A DNA stretch of 64,000 nucleotides from Punica granatum (Eukaryota; Streptophyta; Magnoliopsida; Myrtales; Lythraceae): NCBI RefSeq assembly GCF_007655135.1, contig NC_045130.1:11222001-11286000 (forward strand). The letters are read 5' to 3'. Below the pieces are notes generated by a model. It did not search any database, was not told the origin of the DNA, and saw nothing but the letters and a program-made list of their open reading frames with translations. How positions within the stretch are numbered: the stretch's first letter is position 1; every line of letters begins with the position of its first letter. Below are positions 48,671-59,503 of the stretch, in pieces. A program made the translations under genes and the position numbers.

Positions 48671-50117
48671 AATCTCATGAAGAGCGGCATGGGATGGGAT
48701 CTTTGATTCGCATGGATTACCAACAGAAGGCAAATCCTCAGGCGTAAGGACGAAAGCAAAATAAAATAATTTTTTTCGATTACAAATGACACAACATATT
48801 TATTTTTATGACTTTTTTCGGTCACAAAGAAGGCTCATAGTATAATATAATAATATAAAATTTTAATAATTAATAAAAATGTATAACTACTTTTCACGGT
48901 GAAAGTTGAACCTTTTAACAGGTAAAATATACTGTCATTATGCTGTACTCTCTTTCACATTTTATTTCTAAGACTTTGCTGGGGCAAAAGGAAAGAGCAT
49001 GGAAAAGTGATAATAAGACAAAAGCTGGTGGCAGAAAGTTAGCCCCCCTGTTCTTTAAGGCACCTGCAGACATAATGAATTGTTGTTAGGGGTTCTTAAT
49101 TAGTTAATTAGCTTTTGTTATCTTTATTCCTAAACTAATGTCGGATTTACTGTTCCCATCCTGTTCTCTCTCACCTTGTCATGTTTAATCTCAAGCCAAG
49201 AGACAACACCTAACTCTATATACACTCTTAATATTAATAATTGAAATATTTACTTGCCCCAAACAAACACGACAAATTAGTTTACCAACAAAATATTAGT
49301 TGAGTGATAAATAATTTCAACCTCTATAAAAAGATGAAAACAAATTCGAGTTCCGGTAATCTTGTTAGATACGTCAGAGTTTATTATTTATTCACTAACA
49401 ACTCGAGCAATTACCAAAAGTAATATTGCCATGGCGGTTAAGTGGGCAATTAATTTCCCACAGCAGACTCCGAGGTTTAAACCCTATTATGGCCGTACTA
49501 TAGGGATTCATTTGTGTAACATAACTTAGGGAGGACATGATTCATGATCCTTTGACTTGCTTTGGGAGATACATTATTGGTAGGTTAGTCGAGGTCGCAC
49601 AAGCTTGCTCGAATATCAGAGCACCTGACAAAACCAAAACCGAACGAATAAGAAGTTGCCCAGACCAGGGTGTTAGCAGCATCACTCACTCCAAGCTCGT
49701 TCACTTTCACCTTATTTCAATTACTCCATAGACCAGCCGTTCTCTTTCGCCTAACTGTTTCCCGCTTGATTGCATCATGTCCGCTTTCACGGAAACGGGT
49801 GCATGGATCGGGCAACTTACCCAGCCCACAGTTTGAGTTGGACCGGATCGGAATTTGGACCCACAAGGTGGGCCTGGCTGAAAATCTATAGGCCCAAAGA
49901 AAATGGGCCTGACCTGGACGAACATCAGAAACCTGGGCTCTGCCTGGCCCAGCTTCTTCATTACATGATATGAAATACTCTCCAATTCGATATCTATAAT
50001 CTATATCTATATATTATGCTAAGAGAGAGTTCCCACATAGTAGGCTAAAACAGACTTTCAAAGGTGAGCTTTCCTTTAGTCACATATCAATCAACCATGC
50101 TAAAAAGAAAAATAAAA

Positions 50118-50148
<31 letters not shown>

Positions 50149-50998
50149 TTGTCATTTCAAAATTCTTCTCTTCTTCATCTTAAGAGACAAAAATAGAGAA
50201 TTTTACCCACAAAAAAAAAAGAATTTTTTTAAGACAAAAAGTTGAGTTTGAAATTTTTTTTTACCATATTACTCGAGTATTAGTACCATCAAACCAAATT
50301 CTTTTAAGTGTAATAATATTTAGCTTATCTCTTTGCGTAAAATCTGGCTCCATTTAATATAGCAAATCAAATCATAATTACTATTTTGTATTTTATGACT
50401 TATCAAGATTTAAATATTTCCTTTTAACTTTATCTTTAATTTTTTCCCTTTTAACAATTATACATACATATATATATATATATATATGTCAATATAGTGT
50501 ACATATACACTTAAATTTTCAGACATACAATTGAGCATTAATTGTAAGACATTAGTTCACATAAAAGGGAGATCCCACTTCTTTTATATATTTAAGTAAG
50601 GGGATATTGCCATTAGAATACCTAGAAAATGATTATACATTAGATATATCGTATTTAAATGTGGAATCTTTTAATCTTACTTAGAAAGGACTTGACAAAT
50701 TAGTTTTCGATGTATATTGTCGTTGACTGGATATATGAATATCCATTTTTGATATTAACTTCTTCCATCTGTTAGTCATTTTAATTATGACTCATTCATT
50801 TTGTCGAACTTATTCGATCATATGTAACATAAGATTGCATAAAGTTATTTTACACATGCATTTTAATTAATAAGCAGTACATTTTTTCTATCAACCTTAA
50901 TGTGAAATCAATTAATTTATTATTATCTAACTTTTTTTTTGTGAATTAGAATATATTGTAAATTACATTTTTAAAGCAGACAAAAAGAAAAGGAAATC

Positions 50999-51027
50999 CC
51001 CGCACAACGGGCAGGTGTTTAGCCTAG
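50999..51027 (+). mobile_element. Helitron 3' end
   Basis: A perfect CCCG/CGGG stem with a CACAA loop (50999-51011) is followed after 12 nt by CTAG (51024-51027) and then T. This is the textbook hairpin-spacer-CTRR-T arrangement of a plant Helitron 3' terminus. The body would lie to the left; the 5' TC end and any coding sequence were not found, so it is probably non-autonomous. Confidence 0.6.
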
Positions 51028-52214
51028 TACTGCAGTACATATTATAATGTACAATGTACGTGTATATTTGCTGTTAGAAAAGATCAAATGAAGTCTAAAT
51101 CCAACCAAGTAGGATGCATCTATTTAGCATTGTACGGTCACTTTAGGCCAATTTTATCACTTTATGTGACTGGACGGTACTGTCCTTCCAATTAAATGTT
51201 TGTTTGCTGGCAAATTTTGAGTTTTTTTTTTAAAAGAGTTTGCGACATGCCTATGGCGATGTTAGCCCTTAGCATTGCCATAGACGGCTTCGGTTGATGC
51301 TTCTTAATTCCTAACGATGGCAAAAAGCCGAAATAAGCCTCGGCTGGCTCTATAAATGAAGTGGCATAGACGAAAATGAATGGGCACTAGTCAGACCTTG
51401 TTTTGCCTTGGTCGATGTCATCAATTGGGAGTACATGTGTTTTTGGTGCTCTTAATGTTGGGATTAATGGAAATTTAGTTGGACTACGTTTGGTAGATAA
51501 AAATGAAAACAAATATATAATGGATATCTCATCTTCCCACTTCATTTTCTTACCTCAGTGTTTCCTTTTCTTTTTTTAAATTGAAGAGAACAATCCACTA
51601 GGATGATACTTTTTTTTTTCAACCCGGTGAAATAATCTTTCATTGAAAAAATTAAGTAATATTTCACCATCTTAACTAAATTTTATATAAGTATCATATA
51701 TTATCTTTTTAATACATACATAGAATGCCATTTTGGTAAACATGTTATAATCTTTTAATTAAACTACTTTGCATGTTCAAATTCAACTTGGAAAAAGACC
51801 ATTTTTCTCTCACTATAATTTTATTTCACTCTATTGAACTAATCTACTCTGGATCCATTTTATTATTGCGTACCAAACCATAGGGCAAATATACCTGTAT
51901 CTGTAATGTTTAGTATCTTTCCTGAGGCTTTTGTCCGCTTCCCTCTACCGGAAAAGAAGTTCATCATCTTTGATTGATGTGATCAAATTATGCGTCTCCG
52001 AGAAAGGACGTTCACTAAATACATTTATATCATCCGCAGAATCTATCTTATTATAAGATCTGCCCCGTACAGCTTTCAATTTAAATGTGGATTTAAGCAT
52101 ATATACTAATCATGCATGTGTATAAACTAGTTGGATTGATCTGCATCTACAGCGACCACTTCCTATACATAATAACTATTTGATTACTCTGTGCTAGCGT
52201 GAGTCGCAGGTTGT

Positions 52215-53681
52215 TTAGAAGTTGGCGGTTGATCGGTAGGTTTGGCCAGGCTTCCATCCTGCAGGAATGACGTTGTTGGCCACTAAAGTCTTGCCCGAGT
52301 TGCCTGAAGTAAGCCGGATCGAGAATGGGCCCTGAAGTGCCGACCCGGAGTCCAGTTTCCAAACTGCACCCCAGGAATGCTGCATGGGGAGCCACGAGTT
52401 GGAGCCTTGAGCTTGCTTGATATGAACAGCTGCGAGATCACCATCCCCGTTCTCATACTTGATCAGAACAGCAAAGTAGTAGGGGTTGGATCCTGAATCA
52501 ACACGGAAGGTCAATGACACACCGTGGTGATTGCACTGCACCCTATATCACAAGGCGATCAGCAACAAATTAGAGAATACGATATAGGGGAGAAATAGAT
52601 TTCCATGAGAATATGAGAGCTCATATGTTTACCTTCTGTATTGGATCTGCAGGACTCCGGCATTACGCAAATCATCAGCCTTACCGGAACTCGCCATGGC
52701 TCCAAAAGCCGTGCCACTTAAATCGAAGTGAACCTTCTGAGACACACACGGCTCGCCGGGGCAGTTGTCTGTGATTACCACAGTCACCGGATTCCCTGAG
52801 CAAGCTTTGTTCTCTGTGCATTTCACCTGAAATTATATAGCCGGAATAAATGTAAGATATAACAGTAGGTATATTTGCAGATATACATGGTTAATGTGAT
52901 GAAAAATAAATTCTTAAGATTGGCAAAGAAAAGGAAAAGACTATACAGGATTGGAATCATATAGATTATATTTATAAGTTCATATTTTGCATGTAATTAT
53001 ATATGTATTCAAAAAAGGTATAGTGCAGCGATGATACACGTTCTAGCCTAGGAACTAATAGCTAGGTAACCGATAAAACAAATACATATATATGTATATA
53101 TGTATGCTAATATATCTATATCTATGATACAAAAGGGAAAAGATAAGTGGTTGGATCAAAGTGGTTTCAGTTTTAATACTCATGGGATTACTCGTGCCTT
53201 TTTACTAGATATTTAGAATTTCTATTTTTTTGTACTTTACCTCCCTTATAATCGAAAAAAAAAGAGATGGTTTGGGTAATATTCCTTATCTGAAAATGTC
53301 CATTCCAATAATAAAAAATATAACTTTAAAGTTATAAGTTGTAAAGGAAATTAAAAGGGCAGTTAAGTAATTTTATTGTTTATGTGACTACCCTATTTCT
53401 TTACACAATTTTCCATTCTCTTCTCTCTCCCTCTCTTCCTTTCCTCTCTCTCAGCCCTCATGTTCGAGTCTCTCACATGCTCTACTCTTTTATCTCATAA
53501 TTTACATTTAAAAAAATTTAATTTCATTAATTAATATTTTAATTAACGAAAATACTTTTTAATTGTTACAAAAAATATATATAGAAGTTTGAAAATAAGA
53601 AAAATAGTTATATTTTTTGGAGAATATAAAAGTGCAAGGAAAAAAAGTTACGAGCTGCCGTACGTGGTACGGGTGTGCATC

Positions 53682-53726
<45 letters not shown>

Positions 53727-54507
53727 CTCTTCCAACACTCTCCCTCAAAAGAAGTTACTTGTGGAGCCGAGTTTGTGAAGGGATACCATATATCTATAAC
53801 TTATGGATGTAATTCTCAATCTCAGCTCGATCGACCATATGTACTTGGCACATTCTTTTATTTAATTTTTTTTTAAAATTTATAAAACTTAGTTGACCAA
53901 ATAAAAGACACCAAATTAAAGCACAAAATATGCCCTCTTCATGGGACCACTCAATTGATTTTAATATGAGAAACCAATCAAAGTGTGCGACATGATCCTC
54001 TAATGATGCCATCAGAAGATCATAATTCTCAATTTGTTGCATTATATATGTGTGTGTATATATATATATTAATGATTTTGGACCTGATAACAGGCTCCAC
54101 ACCCTTTGCCTGATTTAAATAGAGAAGGCCCTCCTGCAGAAACCATCGAAGAAAACGGATGCTGCCCTACCGAACTCTCGTATCCACAAGCTCCTCCTGC
54201 AAAGCCCAAATAATATATAGTTACCATTATAAGCATACATATCTTATGCATGAACGTACTGTATGTACATATCATTAAAGTAAGCTATACTGAACTTCCA
54301 TATAGATATTAAAATAACGTTTCTCTGATTCAATTTACCATCACTCCCAAAGCCGTTGGCAGAGCCGTACCAAGTAGCACCTGCAGGTGACCATTTGGAA
54401 CTGGAACTATTCTGGGTTCTCGAGAAACTGAACTTTCTAGGGTGGAAGGCGCAAGACGAATGCATGCGAAGAGAAAACAAGATAACGAAAAATGGAAGAA
54501 GAGCCAT
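52215..54507 (-). CDS. EXPB: Beta-expansin
   Basis: Four minus-strand exons, 54507-54339, 54196-54084, 52826-52633 and 52542-52215, join in frame to 267 residues, normal for the family. The N-terminus ([20 protein letters not shown]) is a signal peptide for secretion to the wall. Domain 1 (GH45-like double-psi barrel) has the family marks [36 protein letters not shown], the [10 protein letters not shown] motif with its conserved Asp, and paired Cys residues. Domain 2 (CBM63-like) runs from about the YRRVQC junction, with [15 protein letters not shown] and [11 protein letters not shown], to YRSTANF. Expansins loosen wall polymers without hydrolysis during growth; beta types include vegetative and pollen forms and resemble EXPB3-type proteins here. 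Intron 2 (54083-52827) is long at 1257 bp and holds a TA microsatellite. Confidence 0.95.
53687..53720. repeat. TA microsatellite in beta-expansin intron 2
   Basis: An uninterrupted TA run of about 34 bp lies inside the long second intron. It is likely length-variable between individuals. Confidence 0.9.
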
Positions 54508-54977
54508 AGCTAGATAGTCGAGCGTTGATCACAGTCACTGAACAAAAACATGTATTAATTTTGTGGGCAATGACTGAATGGATTGTTTCTGCTCGAGGAA
54601 ATGATCAAGGAGTATTTATAGAGTGGTCGAGAAGGCAGTGACACTTGATTCTCAATTAATTGGAGAATTTATGGGTCGTGCGTACTCCTTAAGAAACAAA
54701 TTAATTTCCAATGTCCAATTTGAGACATGCGAATGCTCTCTTTCCAAGGTAATGCTGGTGCAATGATTTCCTTGACATAAGCAAGAGATTGTTGGAGATA
54801 TAATAATTTACCTTTAATAGGTATAGTGATATAAATTTTGCAAATATAGTGAATATCTATTTAGTTTAGTAATATTTGATAACAAAAAGGTAGTTGGTGA
54901 TTACATATAGCTTATAAGTTTACATAGTTTAAGGTGGTTTATATATTGGTTGAAACATTCACTATGGTTAATATAAA
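54508..54977 (-). promoter_or_regulatory. Beta-expansin promoter region
   Basis: Read on the minus strand, CTATAAATA (54621 down to 54613) lies about 105 bp before the ATG and is a good TATA box. The TATA box fixes the leader at roughly 70-80 nt. The region is cut off on its far side by the Mutator-like element starting at 54978, so only about 470 bp of undisturbed upstream DNA remains. Confidence 0.65.
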
Positions 54978-56211
54978 GGCTAGGGCTATTTCCACCCCCT
55001 CCATGGCTAACCCACCCCATTTATTGTTAACTCGACTAAAATACCTCTAATAATATACTAATTACTTTAACTAATATGGATAGGTACACAATTTACTTCC
55101 ATTTGAATTAGTTTTTCTTTCTTTACACTAAATAGCCATTAATCAAAACTTATAATATTTAAAGAAAGAACGTTTCTACCTTTTGTAGATAGAAGTACAA
55201 TATTACTCAAACAACATGAATTTTTTTCTCGGTAAAAAACGAGACCAAAGCCATGAAAATAAAATTTAATTACGCAATCATGTGGCATAGAGACCCCTGA
55301 TACATCACAGAGAAGGAGAGTTTGAATACTCTCCAGAGGAAAATGAAATAGATGAAGGCCCCAAGAGAGGTAAAAAAAAATCTTTCAAGCAAGTCAATCC
55401 GCGCACGAGTTGTTTGCCTATAAGTATAGACAACATGAATCTCCTAATCCTTCCCAAAAAACCTTCGAACATACTTAATCAGATTACTAAAAACAAGATC
55501 ACCAATAAAAGAATGAGTTCGTTTTTTCATATAATGGATTCATGCCGTTGTATTCATATGGTCATGTTTTTATTTTCCCATTTAGCTTCGATCATAATAA
55601 TATTGATATATTAAATGAAATTATTCATGAATTTCAATTTCTAATAATTGGTGCATACTAAATTAGCTATATTGTATGAAAAATTATATTACATAATCTA
55701 CACCTTTAGAGAACAATTAAAAGTAAAGGAAAAAAAATGATAGCATCCATTGCATTGTCTTCGGCTAATTGCCCATATGAAAAATTCTCCCTTGAAGTAA
55801 AGGACAGAAAACAAAAAACGATACATTATCTCCATATTCTAATTTTTGTTTTTGTAATTTTCGAGTAAAAAGTCACTTTGGTGTATATAAATATTTTGTT
55901 CTATTTTTCGTTTTTTATCCTTTGAGATTTTTTGAGAGATGAATTATCTTTTACTCATTCATTATACGAAAATATGAAATTTCTTTTAAGGAATATTATG
56001 GGATAAGTAAATGTGTAGAATAAAGAAATTTTTAAATGGAAATTTTAATGCATTAACTAATAAAGGAAGGGATGAAAAATTAACTAATGATTTAAGGGAC
56101 TTATCCATATTTAATCAGAACAGTTAATGTGCTATAGTATTGAGTATATTTTGGTATTATGAACAATAACTGGGGTGAATTAGCAAAATGGGGGTGGAAA
56201 CGGCCCTAGCC
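54978..56211. mobile_element. Mutator-like TIR element A (non-autonomous)
   Basis: The ends GGCTAGGGCTATTTCCACCCC and GGGGTGGAAACGGCCCTAGCC are inverted repeats; weaker inverted similarity continues for about 200 bp (TATTGTT, ATATGGATA). A perfect 9-bp direct repeat TAATATAAA flanks the element (54969-54977 and 56212-56220). The 9-bp duplication and long TIRs fit Mutator-like elements. The 1234-bp body has no transposase frame. Confidence 0.88.
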
Positions 56212-56468
56212 TAATATAAACTACTGGCATGAATTCACCCTTTGGGTCACCGCGCATATTATTGTCTCTAAGCACTCCCCATTATATACAATCCAAAGTG
56301 TTAAGGTAGGTCATAATTGCTAATTTGAATCGGTTTTATGTTCTTGTCCTTGGCCTTTCTATATATTGGTCGATTTTTGAGATATACAAGATACGTACTT
56401 TTTTGGCCAGAAGTGCATCCTTAAAAATATTATTTATATGAAAGTCAAATCAATTATCATTTATTCAA
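56212..56468. other. Short spacer between two Mutator-like elements
   Basis: AT-rich sequence with no gene or further repeat that I can see, apart from the target copies of the flanking elements. Confidence 0.6.
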
Positions 56469-56896
56469 GGATAAATTGTACTGGTGATCCAAAAAATTTT
56501 ACAAATGTTTCAATATGGTACAAAAAGTTTTTTTTGCTAATTGATGGTACAAAATGTTTTGAAATTGTTTCAGTATAGTACAAACCGTCATCTCGCCATT
56601 GACATCGTCAAATCAACGCTGATGGTGCAAAACTAGTTTTTGTGGGACGTTAAATGATGGTGCAAAATGTTTTGAAATTGTAACTTAACAGTACAAAATA
56701 TTTTACGTAAGTTACATGATGGTGCAAAAATTACAGATCTTGTAAAGGACGACTTGACGGCGTTAATAGAGAGATGACGATTTGTACTATACTGAAACAA
56801 TTTCAAAACATTTTGTACCATCAAGTAGCAAAAAAAACTTTTTGTACCATATTGAAACATTTGTAAAATTTTTTGGATCACCAGTGCAATTTACCC
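56469..56896. mobile_element. Mutator-like MITE B
   Basis: The 428-bp element starts GGATAAATTG and ends CAATTTACCC. About 135 bp at each end are near-perfect inverted repeats (shared phrases TTACAAATGTTTCAATATGG, TTTTGAAATTGTTTCAGTAT). A perfect 9-bp duplication TTTATTCAA lies at 56460-56468 and 56897-56905. High arm identity suggests fairly recent activity. Any transcript would fold into a long hairpin, a usual source of small RNAs; that consequence is inference. Confidence 0.94.
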
Positions 56897-56905
56897 TTTA
56901 TTCAA

Positions 56906-57006
56906 ATAAAAAAAATCAGTTATTGTGTTTTCGCACATTGTAGGACATTTGCTCTTATCACCTTACTTTTCTATCATGGTTCACAAAGGATCTATGTATA
57001 TGTATG

Positions 57007-57042
<36 letters not shown>

Positions 57043-57632
57043 ACAAAAAGAATTTTTTTTGGGTTACAAAAGGAATCTATATTTGTTTGGTTGAAAAAAG
57101 GAATGTATATTTTGCCTATATGGTTTCCTACATCACTAAAAGGATGCATGCTTGTTCTATAGAACATGTGTGCGATCCATTATAAGTTCTTTCTATATAA
57201 CGGCTGATCCAAACTGACATATATGGTCAATTACAATAAGATCTAGCAACATATTTGATGCACATTTATAGAATGGCTAGCTATATATATATACATTTAT
57301 ATATTCAAAGGAAAATTGATCTAGTTATAGGGTGCTTCTTCGCTATGGATTTTTAGATTTTTCATACCATACGAAATCAATATGAGTACTTAGATCGCCC
57401 TTTATTTAATATAGATCGTCCATTGTACATAATTTTTTTTGAAGTATTTTCATTCTTTATTTTCCTATTTTCCTCCCACAAACCTTTATCAGTGTTACAA
57501 ATTAGTCCTCACGCGTGGACCAATGAGGTAGTGGTGCGTCATCGACCATAAAAATTTTTAAAAATATATTTAACATTTAATTATAATTTTTGAAATTTTT
57601 TTAAAAAAGAACCCTACTGGAATTCGGTAATA
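56906..57632. other. Spacer, AT-rich, with TA microsatellite
   Basis: A TA run at about 57011-57037 and further short TA runs near 57280. No gene is supported. Coding-like sequence of the LINE remnant begins at about 57633. Confidence 0.6.
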
Positions 57633-58185
57633 GAGTTCTGGGAGGGGGATGCTACTGAAATACTACCTATCAAAGCTTTTACCTGTGCCAACAAAGTAAT
57701 CCTGGTGGGATGGACACCTCCCCCACGGGAATTCTACAAACTGAATTCCTATTTCAAGTATCGGCCACCCGGGACCTGCAGGAGCGGGAGGAATCATTAG
57801 AGATTTCGACGGCTGTTGGTTTAACGACTTCTTGATGAATCTAGGAGACACAACTAGTGTGGTAGCAAAGTTATGCGCACTTAGGCAGGGTCTTCCACTA
57901 GCTCTAGAATCGGGAATTGGCTAGGAGGATCTGTGTTGATATTGATGATTCACTATTGGTAGACTGAATCTGGGGAAGGGCTCTTAGAATGTGGCTTTAA
58001 AACCCCTAATTGACCTGATTGATAACTGCAGGATGTCGAGTAACCAATTCGAGAAATTATGCCAAGCCATGTCTATCGGGAGGCAAGTGCGTGTGGTGAT
58101 GCTTTGCGAAGAGGTTTGGAGGTCAAACTGCTCTGCATGCTTCCTCTGAACCATTGAAGATCCCCTTGGATCCAAGCCTTGTTAT
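57633..58185 (+). pseudogene. Decayed LINE-type RNase H (RVT_3) domain
   Basis: One frame from 57633 encodes EFWEGDATEILPIKAFTCANK and then VGWTPPPREFYKLNS; after a frame change near 57765-57770, GPAGAGGIIRDFDGCW and DTTSVVAKLCALRQGLPLALESGIG follow, then a TAG; later pieces include VDIDDS and HVYREASACGDAL in other frames. The order W-x-PPP, GGIIRD, A-x-L-x-AL-x-GL-x-LA and HVYREAN-like is that of the RNase H domain at the C-terminus of plant LINE polyproteins. Frame changes and stops show it is dead. No endonuclease or reverse transcriptase part is present nearby. A T-run follows at about 58192-58207. Confidence 0.8.
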
Positions 58186-58744
58186 GATACTGTTTTTTTT
58201 TTTTTTTCCTTGAATGTTCGGATACTATTCCATTTCATGGAATTACGGGTTACATATGAAGCCTTTAAAGGTTCGGTATAATAGTTCTGATGGAAAGCTT
58301 TCATGAGGTTGAAGATTGATAATCTACAGAATCCACATATACAAAGTATCGGGAAGCCATGAGCACTCGGAGACAGAAAATTCAATTTCATTCATCTATC
58401 AAAACAATGACTAGCCAAACCTTCAACTATCTTATGATACTGAAGTTAAAACATCATTCAAGATATTCAAGACTATTTTACCCACAACGAAAGGCAGGTC
58501 ACATGTGAGATTGCAGCATGGATTTATTCATTCATGTGGACAGAGAAAATAATAGACCAGTTCAAAGAGAGGAAAAGATGGGGACCCCTGACATCTACAA
58601 TAAAGCTGTTGTTTAAAACATACTCTGAGGAATCATGGATCCCATATCCGGGAAGGGATGTGATTGCAGGGTCGACGCTGCCCCTGTCCTGTCGAGGAAC
58701 AGTCCTTAACGTCACATTATTGAGCTAGTCTTTCTGCATCAGAC
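58186..58744. other. Spacer, minus-strand poly(A)-like run
   Basis: A run of about 16 T (58192-58207) equals a poly(A) run on the minus strand. The rest lacks recognisable coding sequence on either strand. It separates the LINE remnant from the IBA57-like exon. Confidence 0.55.
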
Positions 58745-58843
58745 CTTGCGTCCGGGCTATTAGCTCCTGACCAACATAGCACCCCTTGTCATAGCTTATG
58801 GCGTGTAGACTCTCCAGGTTGTATTCCAGTGTAATTACTTCGC
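58745..58843 (-). pseudogene. Orphan exon of an IBA57/YgfZ-like folate-binding protein
   Basis: Minus-strand 58843-58745 encodes [19 protein letters not shown] and then [13 protein letters not shown]. The K-G-C-Y-x-G-Q-E motif is the signature of the YgfZ/IBA57 branch of the GcvT family, which helps assemble iron-sulphur proteins in mitochondria and plastids. The exon keeps splice-like borders (TTTTGTAG before, CAAG|GTCTG after). I found no matching upstream exons within about 600 bp and no downstream exon (the segment that normally follows the motif), and reading through the donor meets TAG within about ten codons. It is probably a stray exon copy; a real gene with very long introns reaching beyond what I searched cannot be excluded. 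Confidence 0.65.
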
Positions 58844-59503
58844 CTACAAAATCACTGCACTCCAAGATCAAAAAGGCTGAAAAACATGCTGATTTAATCT
58901 GATAAGAGTGTTTCCATTAGGAAGACTATCAAGGAAGCTATAAGTCGAACTATCAATAATACAGTGCTCAATACACATACAGGGGAGAAAAAAACCTCAA
59001 GGATAATGGAAATAAGGGACCCAAAAAATAAAAATTCATCTTTCGGTATTTTAGTGGACCCTCTGCCACCCCTTTCTCTAATTTCCACAGAAGATAATTC
59101 TCTTCATCAAACCTTTATATAACAAATGAACCAGATCATGACTTTTCAAGGATATTTTTAAAATTTTAAAACTTATAAAAATGAATAGTCCAGAATAAAT
59201 TGAAAGAGATTTAAGGATCCATATTACTTTTGTATAGTGTGGAAAAACTCAAAATCTGCACCATAGAATTTGGACTATATATAAGCATTGAGAGCAAGCA
59301 CGGCCATTCGATAAATAAAGTTCCCTCCGTTGGGCAAGAAATTGTCTTTGCAGCTTCCAAACTCAGTGCCATCAAGAATATGTAATTTTGTTACTTTATT
59401 GGCTAGCTAAATTACGCCTGCCCTTTGGAATTTTGCCCCGTTATTTACCGGAAAAAAATTACGCCTTCCAACTTTTCTCGAGATATGTTATTCTTTATTT
59501 TAA
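58844..59503. other. Spacer without recognised feature
   Basis: AT-rich sequence with no supported gene. The last nine bases (59495-59503) are the target copy of the next Mutator-like element. Confidence 0.55.

Larger units (their letters stand above)
45506..52214. other. Intergenic, AT-rich; no gene supported
   Basis: This 6.7-kb stretch between the cyclin and beta-expansin genes holds low-complexity AT-rich DNA, microsatellites (listed separately), a GGCCCA/TGGGCC-rich block at about 49790-49960, a Helitron-like end at 51027, and an imperfect 33-nt palindrome at 51251-51283. Open frames here are short and without family features. Confidence 0.6.
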
